Shown: positions 1-7,188 of the stretch, piece after piece
Layout of the letters: each line of letters begins with the position of its first letter
Numbering within the stretch: the first letter of the stretch is position 1
From: W0P33-017 sp963640395
GTDB lineage: Bacteria > Bacillota > Clostridia > Lachnospirales > Lachnospiraceae
Length of the DNA: 37,161 nucleotides
Direction of reading: 5' to 3'
NCBI GenBank assembly: GCA_963640395.1
Contig: CAVHZH010000012.1
Span: forward strand, 1 to 37,161
Notes under the pieces: generated by a model
Database searches by the model: none
What the model saw: the letters and a program-made list of their open reading frames with translations, nothing else
Told to the model about the DNA's origin: nothing
Program-made: the position numbers and the translations under genes

Positions 1-1
1 G

Positions 2-997
2 CTTCAGGTACTGCCGCGGTTCTGCAGGGAATATTTTGTCGGCATTGAGCCTACGACCTCCTCTCGTACCCGTCTGGCATATGCCTATGATCTGGGTATT
101 TTCTTTGAATATATACATGATAATAATCCGGTTTATCGGAAAATGAACATCACCGAATATCCGTTGACACTTTTGGATGAGGTGACAGCGCTGGATATCG
201 AAGAATATCTGTCCTACTTAAAATATTATGAGAAAAACGGTGCGGAACACACCAATGATGAGCGCGGTGTTGCCAGAAAGCTCTCCAGCCTGCGCAGTCT
301 GTACAATTATTTTTTCAAAAAAGAGCTGATTACGAAAAATCCGCCGTCCCTCGTTTCTACACCGAAAATTCACGATAAAAGTATTACGCGGCTCGATGTG
401 GATGAGGTTGCATTGCTGTTAGATCAGGTGGAATCCGGAGAAAAGCTGACAGAGCGCCAGAAAATGTATCATGAACAGACTAAAAAGCGTGATCTGGCGA
501 TCATGACGCTGCTGCTGGGTACCGGAATCCGTGTGTCGGAATGTGTCGGGCTCGATATCGATGATCTGGATTTTAAAAATAATGGGATCAAAATCCACCG
601 CAAAGGCGGCGCAGAGGTTGTTGTATATTTTGGCGATGAGGTCGCAGATGCGCTGCTCGATTATCTGGAAGAGCGCGAAACGATCGAGGCTGTGGAGGGA
701 CACGGCAATGCCCTCTTTTTATCAATGCAGAAAAAGCGGATGCAGGTGCGTTCGGTTGAAAATCTCGTAAAAAAATATTCCAGACTGGTGACGACGGTGA
801 AAAACATCACCCCCCACAAGCTGCGCAGTACCTATGGTACGACGCTGTATCAGGAAACAGGCGATATTTATCTTGTGGCGGATGTACTCGGCCATAAGGA
901 CGTCAATACAACCAGAAAGCATTATGCTGCACAGGCTGACGAACGCCGCCGCATGGCAGGTCGTGTCGTACAGCTACGTGAAAAACCCCAGGAATGA
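2..997 (+). CDS. Tyrosine recombinase/integrase, 5' end cut by the window
   Basis: A site-specific recombinase of the XerC/XerD type, which cuts and rejoins DNA through a 3'-phosphotyrosine. The frame is open from base 2, so the true start lies upstream; the first ATG inside (143) is not the start. About 331 residues are visible: part of the N-terminal core-binding domain, then the catalytic domain with Arg in GTGIRVSE, Lys in HRKGG, His-x-x-Arg in TPHKLRS, the second His in LGHKD and the nucleophile Tyr in RKHYA. All catalytic residues are present, so it should be active. No att site or phage gene is adjacent, which favours a chromosomal Xer-like role over a mobile-element integrase, but the sequence cannot settle this. 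Confidence 0.9.
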   Translation, partial: LQVLPRFCREYFVGIEPTTSSRTRLAYAYDLGIFFEYIHDNNPVYRKMNITEYPLTLLDEVTALDIEEYLSYLKYYEKNGAEHTNDERGVARKLSSLRSLYNYFFKKELITKNPPSLVSTPKIHDKSITRLDVDEVALLLDQVESGEKLTERQKMYHEQTKKRDLAIMTLLLGTGIRVSECVGLDIDDLDFKNNGIKIHRKGGAEVVVYFGDEVADALLDYLEERETIEAVEGHGNALFLSMQKKRMQVRSVENLVKKYSRLVTTVKNITPHKLRSTYGTTLYQETGDIYLVADVLGHKDVNTTRKHYAAQADERRRMAGRVVQLREKPQE

Positions 998-1013
998 TTT
1001 CCCAGGGTTTTTT
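981..1013. terminator. Bidirectional terminator between recombinase and SPFH gene
   Basis: Outer stem AAAAACCC/GGGTTTTT, a symmetric CA/CA internal loop and an inner GGAA/TTCC stem around TGAT. A-rich and T-rich arms allow termination on both strands. The left arm overlaps the last codons of the recombinase gene. The convergent SPFH gene ends at 1059. Confidence 0.75.
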
Positions 1014-1058
1014 GTTATTGTCAGTCTGTTTGTATTCAGGTGTAGTCCACACAGTCAG

Positions 1059-2291
1059 TTACGGTCTCCTTGCACCGCAGTTCTGGCAGAAATTACCCTG
1101 ATTGACCGTACCACAGCTACACTGCCAGCTACTGGGCTGCGGCTTGGGTGAACCGCAATTCGGGCAGAAATTACCGGTTGTGACTGTACCGCAGCTACAC
1201 TGCCAGCCGCCCTGCTGTGCGTTCTGTACCGGCTGCTGGGGCTGCTGAACCGGTTGCTGCTGTTGTTGCTGCATTGCCTGTTGCTGTTGCCCAATAGCAT
1301 ACAGGTTCTGGGCGTTCATGCCACCGGCATTCATCGCCATATTCATACCCATAAAGCCTGTCATCGCGCCTGCGGAATTGCCTGCCGCCGTGCGCATAGC
1401 ATCTGCCTGTGCACCAGCAAGTGTTGCCGCTGCCATCGTAGGGTCGCGCAGAATCGCTGCCTGCTGTGCCTTTTTGATCATTTCCTGATCCTCCGGCGGC
1501 AACGTCACACTGCCGAGCGCCACAGATATGATCTTCAAGCCACGCAGCGCTGTCCACTTTTCGGATAATGCCTGATTCATTGCACTTTCCAGCTCTGTCG
1601 TGTGCTGGGGAATCTGGTTCGGTCTCAGTCCGAGGTCTGACAGGCGGCCGAATGCAGGCTGCAAGGCACTGACAAACTCTGTTTTTAACTGCGCATCAAT
1701 CTCATCGCGCGTGAATGCATGCTTTACATTGCCGGATACACTGGAGAAAAACAGGATCGGATCTACAATCTTATAGGAATATACACCGGAAGCACGCACG
1801 GATACATCCAGATCCAGACCGATATTCGTATCTACGACACGAAACGGAATCGGGGTAGGTGTTCCAAATTTGTTATCCATCATTTCTTTTAAGTTGATGA
1901 AGTAGACGCGCTGATCCTTTCCGGTGTCACCGCCAAATGAAAACCGCTCATCAATCGTCGCAAATGTCTTTCGCACGCTGTCTCCGAGATCACCGGTAAA
2001 GATGCTCGGCTCCGTAGATGCGTCAAAGATGTATTCGCCCGGCTCTGCACAGACATCAACGATCTTTCCCTGCTCTACGATCACCATGCACTGTCCGGCT
2101 GACACTGCGATCTTGCTGCCCTGAGTGATGATATTGTCATTTCCTTTGGTGTTTGATGAACGTTTGCCGACACGCTTCTGTCCGCGAACGAGTAATGTAT
2201 CGGCTGAAAGCGAATCACAATAGATAAACTCTTTCCACTGGTCTGCGAGTGTACCGCCGACTGCGCCGATTGCTGCTTTAATAAGTCCCAT
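1059..2291 (-). CDS. SPFH/Band-7 domain protein with tandem C-terminal zinc ribbons (YdjI-like)
   Basis: 410 residues. The N-terminal two thirds resemble the SPFH (Band-7) family often annotated as virion core protein-like or YdjI: a short amphipathic N-terminus (GLIKAAIGAVGGTLADQWKE), then a beta-rich SPFH body with the QGSKIAVSAGQCMVIVEQGK segment, to about residue 285. An Ala/Met/Gly-rich stretch and a Gln-rich linker (about 335-360) lead into two near-identical zinc ribbons, each WQCSCGTV followed by NFCxNCG, at about 362-380 and 389-406. Family members are thought to act at membranes and in envelope stress; this is inference here. RBS GGAGGAGG precedes ATG 2291. No transmembrane helix is obvious. 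Confidence 0.82.
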   Translation of the reverse strand: MGLIKAAIGAVGGTLADQWKEFIYCDSLSADTLLVRGQKRVGKRSSNTKGNDNIITQGSKIAVSAGQCMVIVEQGKIVDVCAEPGEYIFDASTEPSIFTGDLGDSVRKTFATIDERFSFGGDTGKDQRVYFINLKEMMDNKFGTPTPIPFRVVDTNIGLDLDVSVRASGVYSYKIVDPILFFSSVSGNVKHAFTRDEIDAQLKTEFVSALQPAFGRLSDLGLRPNQIPQHTTELESAMNQALSEKWTALRGLKIISVALGSVTLPPEDQEMIKKAQQAAILRDPTMAAATLAGAQADAMRTAAGNSAGAMTGFMGMNMAMNAGGMNAQNLYAIGQQQQAMQQQQQQPVQQPQQPVQNAQQGGWQCSCGTVTTGNFCPNCGSPKPQPSSWQCSCGTVNQGNFCQNCGARRP

Positions 2292-2335
2292 ATGAAAATA
2301 CCTCCTCCAGATGATCTTTATCTACTGCTATCCAT

Positions 2336-2341
2336 TGTATA
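2336..2341 (-). promoter_or_regulatory. Possible extended -10 of the SPFH gene
   Basis: On the minus strand TGCTATACA matches an extended -10 (TGnTATAAT) about 45 bases upstream of the ATG. A TTGACA is present but only 8 bases upstream, so it cannot be its -35. Weak call. Confidence 0.3.
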
Positions 2342-2385
2342 GCATTTTCTGTCAAAATTCTATCCCTAAATACGAAAATCCGTAT

Positions 2386-3807
2386 TCAGATCGGAAAGAT
2401 TTCGATCAGCATCAGCCATGCCAGACCATAATAGGTCAGCACCGCCACCAGATCATTCATCGTTGTAATGAGCGGTCCGGAGGCAACGGCAGGATCAATG
2501 TGGATCTTATGAAACGCCATAGGAACCAACGTCCCGACCAGGCTGGATATGATCATGGAAACGAGCAGCGAGATTCCAACGCATCCGGAGATCAAAAATG
2601 CCTTTGTCAGAATATGATATTTAAACAGATAGGTATAACATCCGACAAATATAAATGCCAGAACTGCCAGAAACAGTCCATTTAAAAATCCTACCTTTGT
2701 CTCTTTCACGACAAGGAAAAACTTTTGTTTTCCGGTCAACTGCTCGTCCACCAGTACGCGGATCGTAACTGCTAACGACTGTGTGCCGACATTTCCTGCC
2801 ATATCCAGAATCAATGACTGAAAACAGATCACGACCGGAACGACCGCTACGATGGATTCAAATGCGCCGACCACAGAGGATACACCCATGCCTAAAAACA
2901 GCAGGATGATCAGCCACGGAAGCCGCTTTTTCATACTCTCAACAGAAGTCTCATTCAGATCCTCGCTCTCGGTCAGACCTGCCAGCTTTGCATAATCCTC
3001 GCCGAGTTCCTCATCTACAAACTCTATGATATCCTGTGCCGTGATCGCACCGATCAGATGCCCCTGATCCGATAATACCGGGATGGAATCCTCCGCATAG
3101 TCCTTGATACGCTCTACGCAATCCTCCAGCCGCTCATGCTCGTTCACATACGGATAGGATTTACTGATCAGCTTCTCTAACTCATCATTTTCACGCGCGG
3201 CAATGAGATCAGTCAGCTCAATCGCACCGTAGAAGCATCCCTGTTCATCTACTACATAGACCGTCAACAGGTTGTCATTTTCGCCAGCCTGCCGGATCAG
3301 CTCATGCATCGCCTGACGAATCGTGAGGTGGCGCTCAATGACGATATAATTGGTCGTCATTTTGCTTCCGATCTCATCCTCCTCATAAGATAAGAGCATG
3401 TGCAGATCATCCCGTGCATCGGTATCGAGCAGCCCTGCCAGACGGCTACGCAATGCCGGGTTAACCGTTTCAAGGACATCGACCGCATCATCCGAATCCA
3501 TCTCAGAGAGGACATCTGCTGTCATCTGTAAATCCAGTTCCTCTAAAAATGCACCGGCGTGATCCATATAGGGGATGATCTCCGCCAGCCGCTGGACACC
3601 TAACACCGGATATAACACTCTGCGCTCATCAGCAGCTAGCTGCTGCAATGCCTCTGCAATATCATTCTCATGGTAATCGGCGAGCTGTGCTAAGAGCTGC
3701 TCCGCAGAAGCATGATCGGAGGTATTCCTGATATATTGGCGGATAATCGCCAGTAATTCATCGGTATAACTATGTCTGTTCAATGATTCATTGGTTGTTC
3801 TGTTCAT
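2386..3807 (-). CDS. mgtE: Magnesium transporter MgtE
   Basis: 473 residues; a Mg2+-gated Mg2+ channel of the inner membrane. Order: acidic MgtE_N superhelical domain (about 30-130, with EMDSDDAVDVLE), a pair of CBS domains (about 135-255) that sense cytosolic Mg2+, a connecting helix, then five transmembrane segments from about 290 to the end. The signature HIDPAVASGPLITTMNDL in the last helices carries the conserved Asp residues of the pore. I chose ATG 3807 because AAAGGAG sits about 8 bases upstream; an upstream in-frame ATG at 3843 has no ribosome binding site. No M-box riboswitch is recognisable upstream; instead there is an unusual leader with a small ORF and terminator-like hairpin. 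Confidence 0.95.
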   Translation of the reverse strand: MNRTTNESLNRHSYTDELLAIIRQYIRNTSDHASAEQLLAQLADYHENDIAEALQQLAADERRVLYPVLGVQRLAEIIPYMDHAGAFLEELDLQMTADVLSEMDSDDAVDVLETVNPALRSRLAGLLDTDARDDLHMLLSYEEDEIGSKMTTNYIVIERHLTIRQAMHELIRQAGENDNLLTVYVVDEQGCFYGAIELTDLIAARENDELEKLISKSYPYVNEHERLEDCVERIKDYAEDSIPVLSDQGHLIGAITAQDIIEFVDEELGEDYAKLAGLTESEDLNETSVESMKKRLPWLIILLFLGMGVSSVVGAFESIVAVVPVVICFQSLILDMAGNVGTQSLAVTIRVLVDEQLTGKQKFFLVVKETKVGFLNGLFLAVLAFIFVGCYTYLFKYHILTKAFLISGCVGISLLVSMIISSLVGTLVPMAFHKIHIDPAVASGPLITTMNDLVAVLTYYGLAWLMLIEIFPI

Positions 3808-3841
3808 ATGATCTGTCTCCTTTCTGCCTAAAAAAGTGTGC

Positions 3842-3997
3842 AAAAAAACACCGCTTTCAAAAAAGCCCTCTTTACCAGTTATCGTGTAAATTTGCTTATT
3901 TTATGCGGTGTCAGACAATAGAAACAGAATCACTTACAAACTCTTTTGTACCTGACGCTATGCCAAGCATAGAAAGCAGCGCCGCTGCGTTCTATGC
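3842..3997 (-). promoter_or_regulatory. Structured mgtE leader with terminator-like hairpin
   Basis: Read on the minus strand: a strong hairpin at 3997-3967 (GCATAGAA and GCAGC arms, 3-base loop); then GTCAG (3956-3952) that can pair with CTGAC (3914-3910) around a small TACAAA/TTTGTA hairpin; then ACACCGC (3911-3905) that can pair with GCGGTGT (3854-3848), followed by T6. The CTGAC and ACACCGC segments overlap by two bases, so the two pairings partly compete, as in a terminator/antiterminator switch. The terminator loop is long (about 50 bases), which weakens the call. It lies 35 bases before the mgtE start. Confidence 0.4.
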
Positions 3998-4029
3998 GCG
4001 CCTATCATATATGCACGGCACATCAATTA

Positions 4030-4149
4030 TCAATCAGGTAACATCAGCGTGTCTGTATTCAGAAAATCATGAACCTGCTGTGTCTGATAGATTCTCTGCC
4101 TGTCACCGCAAATGATACTACTTCGACTTGGACTACCACAACCGTCCAT
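4030..4149 (-). CDS. Small ORF (39 codons) upstream of mgtE, unknown
   Basis: ATG 4149 is preceded by AGGAGGTGAG with good spacing, one of the best ribosome binding sites in the window. The predicted peptide begins MDGCGSPSRSSIICGDRQR and ends NTDTLMLPD; it has two cysteines, no signal peptide and no membrane segment. It lies about 220 bases before mgtE on the same strand, upstream of the structured mgtE leader. It could be a leader peptide whose translation controls mgtE, or an independent small protein. I do not recognise a family. The acidic, proline-containing end is compatible with, but does not prove, a Mg2+-sensitive stalling peptide. Confidence 0.5.
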   Translation of the reverse strand: MDGCGSPSRSSIICGDRQRIYQTQQVHDFLNTDTLMLPD

Positions 4150-4244
4150 ATTCCTCACCTCCTATAATAGCCTGATAATAACCTGATAACTTCCGAATCA
4201 TCGCTTCTGCCTGTCTGATCGAAGGGCAAAAGCAATCGTCACAT

Positions 4245-4372
4245 TTTAACTCAGTCGGGGTTCAAGCTCCGACTGAGTTAAACGCTCCGCGAGGATGCAC
4301 ACGGATTCGAAGAGGTATATGTCTGCTAAAGCAGACTCGAATCCGGCGCGCAAGACTCGCGAGCGAGTCTTG
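4245..4372. repeat. Triple-hairpin intergenic element, family member 1
   Basis: Three consecutive near-perfect hairpins: A, a 14-bp stem (4245-4258/4269-4282); B, CGGATTCGA (4302-4310) with TCGAATCCG (4337-4345) enclosing GTCTGC-TAAA-GCAGAC; C, a 10-bp stem (4351-4360/4363-4372) with a 2-base loop. Hairpin B resembles the core of the element at 14162-14289. No ORF of note lies here. It sits between the LysM gene stop (4426) and the small ORF and may terminate LysM transcription. Confidence 0.65.
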
Positions 4373-4425
4373 ACTACCGGATTTGAACCGTTGTTATCAT
4401 AGGCTATATTTTTATGTTTGTCAAG

Positions 4426-4758
4426 CTATAATACCGTCTCGACCGGAACCAGCAGGTACGCCCCCGCCTGAATGCAGTCTGAATCAAGTCCGTTCAACAC
4501 CTTCATCTGTTCTACAAACTGTTCGGTATTCGCAGTGCCACGGTACTGCTGCGCAAGACTCCACAGCGAGTCGCCACCGCTGACATATACGCTCTCATAG
4601 GTCGTCTGTGTCTGACGCTGTGCCGCCTGTGTATGTCCTGCCGTCGCTGCCGCGCTGAAAGAAACGGTACAAATTAAAATCACGCACAATGTCACGAGTG
4701 CAAAGAAAAGATTCCGGATTGAAAAATGATTGTTAGAAATATCATGTAAAGCTTTCAT
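4426..4758 (-). CDS. yneA: LysM-domain SOS cell-division inhibitor, YneA-like
   Basis: 110 residues: a short basic N-terminus, one transmembrane or signal-anchor segment (about 15-37, NLFFALVTLCVILICTVSF), an extracytoplasmic linker rich in Gln and Thr, and a C-terminal LysM domain (about 57-106, with VSGGDSLWSLAQQYRG and AGAYLLVPV) that binds peptidoglycan. Length, architecture and position divergent from lexA match Bacillus YneA, which delays division during DNA damage. A sigma-A promoter with an SOS box in its spacer and another next to the start site sits directly upstream, supporting LexA control. RBS GGAGGA lies before ATG 4758. The functional name rests on synteny and architecture; sequence identity to YneA is modest. 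Confidence 0.78.
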   Translation of the reverse strand: MKALHDISNNHFSIRNLFFALVTLCVILICTVSFSAAATAGHTQAAQRQTQTTYESVYVSGGDSLWSLAQQYRGTANTEQFVEQMKVLNGLDSDCIQAGAYLLVPVETVL

Positions 4759-4776
4759 AAGTATGTCCTCCGTCTC

Positions 4777-4790
4777 CGAACAGCTGTTCT
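4777..4790. promoter_or_regulatory. SOS box 1 (LexA operator)
   Basis: CGAACAGCTGTTCT contains the perfect palindrome GAAC-AGCT-GTTC, matching the Gram-positive LexA operator core GAACnnnnGTTC. It sits just downstream of the -10 of the LysM gene, where bound LexA would block initiation. Confidence 0.75.
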
Positions 4791-4796
4791 GCTATC

Positions 4797-4825
4797 AATA
4801 TACCACCAGAACACTTGTTTGTCAA
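4797..4825 (-). promoter_or_regulatory. Promoter of the LysM gene with SOS box 2 in the spacer
   Basis: On the minus strand TTGACA (4825-4820), a 17-base spacer and TATATT (4802-4797): a near-consensus sigma-A promoter. A second SOS box, AGAACACTTGTTTG (4808-4821), fills the spacer and touches the -35. Confidence 0.8.
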
Positions 4826-4847
4826 TGAAAGAATCGAACAAATTTTC

Positions 4848-4887
4848 GGAATATATGTTTGATTTTTCGGGCTTCATATGATACACT
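4848..4887 (+). promoter_or_regulatory. lexA promoter with overlapping SOS box
   Basis: TTGATT (4859-4864), 17 bases, TACACT (4882-4887). An SOS-like box GGAATATATGTTTG (4848-4861) overlaps the -35, implying autoregulation. Weaker half-matches occur at 4835-4849 and 4901-4914. Confidence 0.65.
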
Positions 4888-4949
4888 AAAAAATAGAAAC
4901 CGAACACATGCATCCGGTACTTTTCGGTTCCGGTTTAGGAGGATCATTT

Positions 4950-5567
4950 ATGTCAAATGGAAAAATCAGCGACAAGCAACGCGAAATTTTAGAATATATC
5001 AAACAACAGATCTTACAGCGCGGCTATCCGCCGGCAGTACGCGAGATCTGCGAAGCGGTAAAGCTAAAGTCTACTTCATCCGTCCACTCCCATCTGGAGA
5101 CACTTGAGAAGAACGGTTATATCCGCCGTGATCCGACAAAGCCCCGTGCGATCGAGATTTTGGATGATGAATTTAATCTCACACGACGGGATGTTGTAAA
5201 TGTCCCGGTCATCGGACAGGTAGCAGCCGGTGAGCCGATCCTTGCCGAGCAGAATATTCAGGATTATTTCCCAATCCCGGCAGAATATATGCCGAATGCA
5301 GAGACATTTATGCTGAAGGTAAAGGGTGAGAGTATGATCAATGCCGGTATCCTGAATGGAGATTCGGTACTCGTCCAGAGACAGTCCGATGCCAGAAACG
5401 GTGATATGGTTGTCGCGCTCGTTGAGGATTCCGCGACCGTAAAGACATTTTACAAGGAGGACGGTCATTACCGCCTGCAGCCTGAGAATGACGCGATGGA
5501 TCCGATCATCGTGGATCACTGTGAGGTTTTAGGAAAGGTATTCGGTGTTTTCAGACTTTTCCATTAA
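4950..5567 (+). CDS. lexA: SOS repressor LexA
   Basis: 205 residues, the usual length. N-terminal winged helix (1-65) with the recognition region KLKSTSSVHSHLETLEKNG, then the self-cleavage domain: scissile Ala93-Gly94 in QVAAGEP, nucleophile Ser128 in KGESMINAG and general base Lys165 in SATVKTF. All catalytic residues are intact. RecA-ssDNA stimulates autocleavage and derepresses the regulon. I chose ATG 4950, which has TAGGAGGA 8 bases upstream; the in-frame ATG at 4908 has none. The gene is divergent from the LysM division inhibitor and the shared intergenic space carries several SOS boxes, so both are likely LexA targets. Confidence 0.97.
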   Translation: MSNGKISDKQREILEYIKQQILQRGYPPAVREICEAVKLKSTSSVHSHLETLEKNGYIRRDPTKPRAIEILDDEFNLTRRDVVNVPVIGQVAAGEPILAEQNIQDYFPIPAEYMPNAETFMLKVKGESMINAGILNGDSVLVQRQSDARNGDMVVALVEDSATVKTFYKEDGHYRLQPENDAMDPIIVDHCEVLGKVFGVFRLFH

Positions 5568-5568
5568 G

Positions 5569-5599
5569 TTTTATATGATAGGAGTTTCCTATTATAAAA
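5569..5599. repeat. Short palindrome of the ATAGGA/TCCTAT family
   Basis: TTTTATATGATAGGA (5569-5583) pairs imperfectly with TCCTATTATAAAA (5587-5599). The core ATATGATAGGA also occurs at 29204-29215, and a longer relative lies at 28693-28738. It overlaps the left arm of the next terminator, so the two hairpins are mutually exclusive. Confidence 0.5.
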
Positions 5600-5638
5600 T
5601 AAATGAGCTGCCAGACGGCAGCTCATTTATTTTATAAT
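5591..5638. terminator. Bidirectional terminator, lexA and rsfS
   Basis: A perfect 22-bp inverted repeat (5591-5612 and 5617-5638) with an AGAC loop, GC-rich near the loop (GAGCTGCC/GGCAGCTC) and A/T-rich at the base on both sides. It serves convergent lexA and rsfS and includes the last codons and stop of rsfS. Confidence 0.9.
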
Positions 5639-5982
5639 TCATTCGCAGATACTTCTTTTCCATCTGTCCAGATACGCTCTAAATCATAAAACAGACGATC
5701 CTCTTTTGAGAACACATGCACAACCACATCGCCGTAATCCATCAAAATCCATGTGGAGCTGCGGTTTCCCTCGGTCTGCTTTAACTGGCAGCCCGCCTTG
5801 TACAATTCTTCTTCCACGGCATCGCACATTGCCTGCAGTTGGTTCTGGTTCGCACCATCTGCGATGATGAAATAATCTGCGATCGGTGAAATTTCGCTGA
5901 TGTCAATAATCTTAATATTTTCACCCTTCTTATCCGCTAAGGCTTCATAAGCCACCCTTGCAAATTTTGCACTTTCAGCCAT
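5632..5982 (-). CDS. rsfS: Ribosomal silencing factor RsfS
   Basis: 116 residues, the RsfS/Iojap/YqeL family. It binds ribosomal protein L14 on the 50S subunit and blocks joining with 30S when nutrients are short. Typical motifs: KGENIKIIDISEISPIADYFIIADG near residues 18-42, then GNRSSTWILMDYGDVVVHVFS with the conserved W and the DYGDVVVH core. It is the last gene of the obgE-yhbY-nadD-yqeK-rsfS run; its ATG at 5982 overlaps the yqeK stop by 8 bases, suggesting coupled translation. Its own stop lies inside the 22-bp terminator palindrome. Confidence 0.95.
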   Translation of the reverse strand: MAESAKFARVAYEALADKKGENIKIIDISEISPIADYFIIADGANQNQLQAMCDAVEEELYKAGCQLKQTEGNRSSTWILMDYGDVVVHVFSKEDRLFYDLERIWTDGKEVSANEL

Positions 5983-6562
5983 TGTTCGTTTCTCCCTTCT
6001 GATGATAATACCTGTAAGTTTCCTGTGTCATCGGATCGACCGTATCCGGTGAATCCGACAGATAATTTAACGTGTCAGTCAAAATCATTTCACATGCCTC
6101 ATCCAGATTCTGAAATGCCGCATAGCGGATCTCGTCCAGATGCTGTGCCCGGTCACGGTGCGGCTCAATATAATCTGCAATAAAAACGATCTGCTGCAAC
6201 GGCTTCATCGCCGGTGCGCCGGTCGTGTGTGTTGCGATCGCCTGACAGACATCCTCGCTGTCTATCCCATATTTTTCACGGGCAAGAACCGCTCCCAGCT
6301 TTGCATGGATCAAGGCTGTATTCTGCCGTTCTACCTCTGTCAACACGATACCGTATTTTTTACATAATTCAAACTTTTTCGCATCCGAATAGCATTTTGC
6401 ACAGTCGTGGAGCAACCCGGCTAAAAGTGCCTGCTCCAGATCAACACCATGACGCATGGCAAGCGCCGCTGACGTATACATAACACCTAATGTGTGCTCA
6501 TAACGGTATTCATTGAGCTTTTTTTTCATTTTTTTCTGTAAATCCAGAATTTTATCATTCAT
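5975..6562 (-). CDS. yqeK: HD-domain Ap4A hydrolase YqeK
   Basis: 195 residues of the HD-domain family that cleaves diadenosine tetraphosphate symmetrically to two ADP, a stress-linked nucleotide. The metal ligands are visible: His in YEHTLGV, the His-Asp pair in GLLHDCAK, His in ALIHAKLG, a second His in IATHTTG and the Asp in VFIADYIEPHR. The start overlaps the nadD stop (TAATG) and the 3' end overlaps rsfS, so the three genes form one tight translational unit, an arrangement common in Firmicutes. Confidence 0.92.
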   Translation of the reverse strand: MNDKILDLQKKMKKKLNEYRYEHTLGVMYTSAALAMRHGVDLEQALLAGLLHDCAKCYSDAKKFELCKKYGIVLTEVERQNTALIHAKLGAVLAREKYGIDSEDVCQAIATHTTGAPAMKPLQQIVFIADYIEPHRDRAQHLDEIRYAAFQNLDEACEMILTDTLNYLSDSPDTVDPMTQETYRYYHQKGETNNG

Positions 6563-7176
6563 TACACGTATACTTCCTGATATAATTGTTTTTCTAAAAT
6601 ATAATCGCGCACCGCATCCGGAACCTGATAGCGGATCGATCTGCCCGTTGCAGCACGCAGCCGCAGCTCACTCGATGTGACAGATAGATTGGGGGTATCG
6701 ATCAGACACACATCTGCCGCATATTGCTCCCGCAGCTCCTTCGCATACATCTCAAGGTGTTCCCTGTCACACGCATCGCGGATCGCTGCAACGAGAGTCG
6801 CACAGCGGCAGATCCGCTCCGGGTGATACCATGTCTTGAAATCGCGCAGCGAATCACCGCCCATGATAAAATACAGCCGGTCGTCCGATGCCTCCGCCCG
6901 TAGCTGCTCCAATGTCAGATAGGAATAGCTTAATCTGTCGCTGCGCAGCTCCCTGTCATCGACAGAAAATGCCGGATTGCCAGCGATCGCCAGCTCCACC
7001 ATACGCATGCGATCCGCGCCGTTTATAATGTGTTGTCCCTGTTTGTGCGGTGCCTTGCCGGTTGGCACAAACCGTACTTCGTTCAATCCGAGCTGTTCAT
7101 ATGCGTTCTCGGCGATCAGCAGATGCCCGTTGTGGATCGGATTGAACGTACCACCCATGATACCGACCTTCTTCAT
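6562..7176 (-). CDS. nadD: Nicotinate-mononucleotide adenylyltransferase NadD
   Basis: 204 residues. It transfers AMP from ATP to nicotinate mononucleotide, giving deamido-NAD, the last common step before NAD synthetase. The nucleotidyltransferase fold shows GGTFNPIHNGH (9-19) with the HxGH ATP site, the FIMGGDSLRDFKTW segment that contacts the nicotinate part, and the C-terminal SVTSSELR motif corresponding to the family's ISSTxIR. RBS TAGGAGG precedes ATG 7176. It is followed directly by yqeK and preceded 12 bases away by yhbY. Confidence 0.96.
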   Translation of the reverse strand: MKKVGIMGGTFNPIHNGHLLIAENAYEQLGLNEVRFVPTGKAPHKQGQHIINGADRMRMVELAIAGNPAFSVDDRELRSDRLSYSYLTLEQLRAEASDDRLYFIMGGDSLRDFKTWYHPERICRCATLVAAIRDACDREHLEMYAKELREQYAADVCLIDTPNLSVTSSELRLRAATGRSIRYQVPDAVRDYILEKQLYQEVYV

Positions 7177-7188
7177 AAAAGCCGCCTC

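Noticed and set aside
2..997. Prophage or integrative element at the left edge
   Set aside because: Only a tyrosine recombinase is seen, with no att repeat, excisionase or phage genes; neighbours are housekeeping genes.
3842..4163. M-box (ykoK) riboswitch upstream of mgtE
   Set aside because: The conserved M-box blocks were not found; the GGTGAG near 4156 belongs to the small ORF's ribosome binding site.
4372..4392. GGTTCAAATCC on the minus strand, resembling a tRNA T-loop
   Set aside because: No acceptor, D or anticodon arms can be formed around it, and flanks do not pair; it lies next to a simple hairpin.
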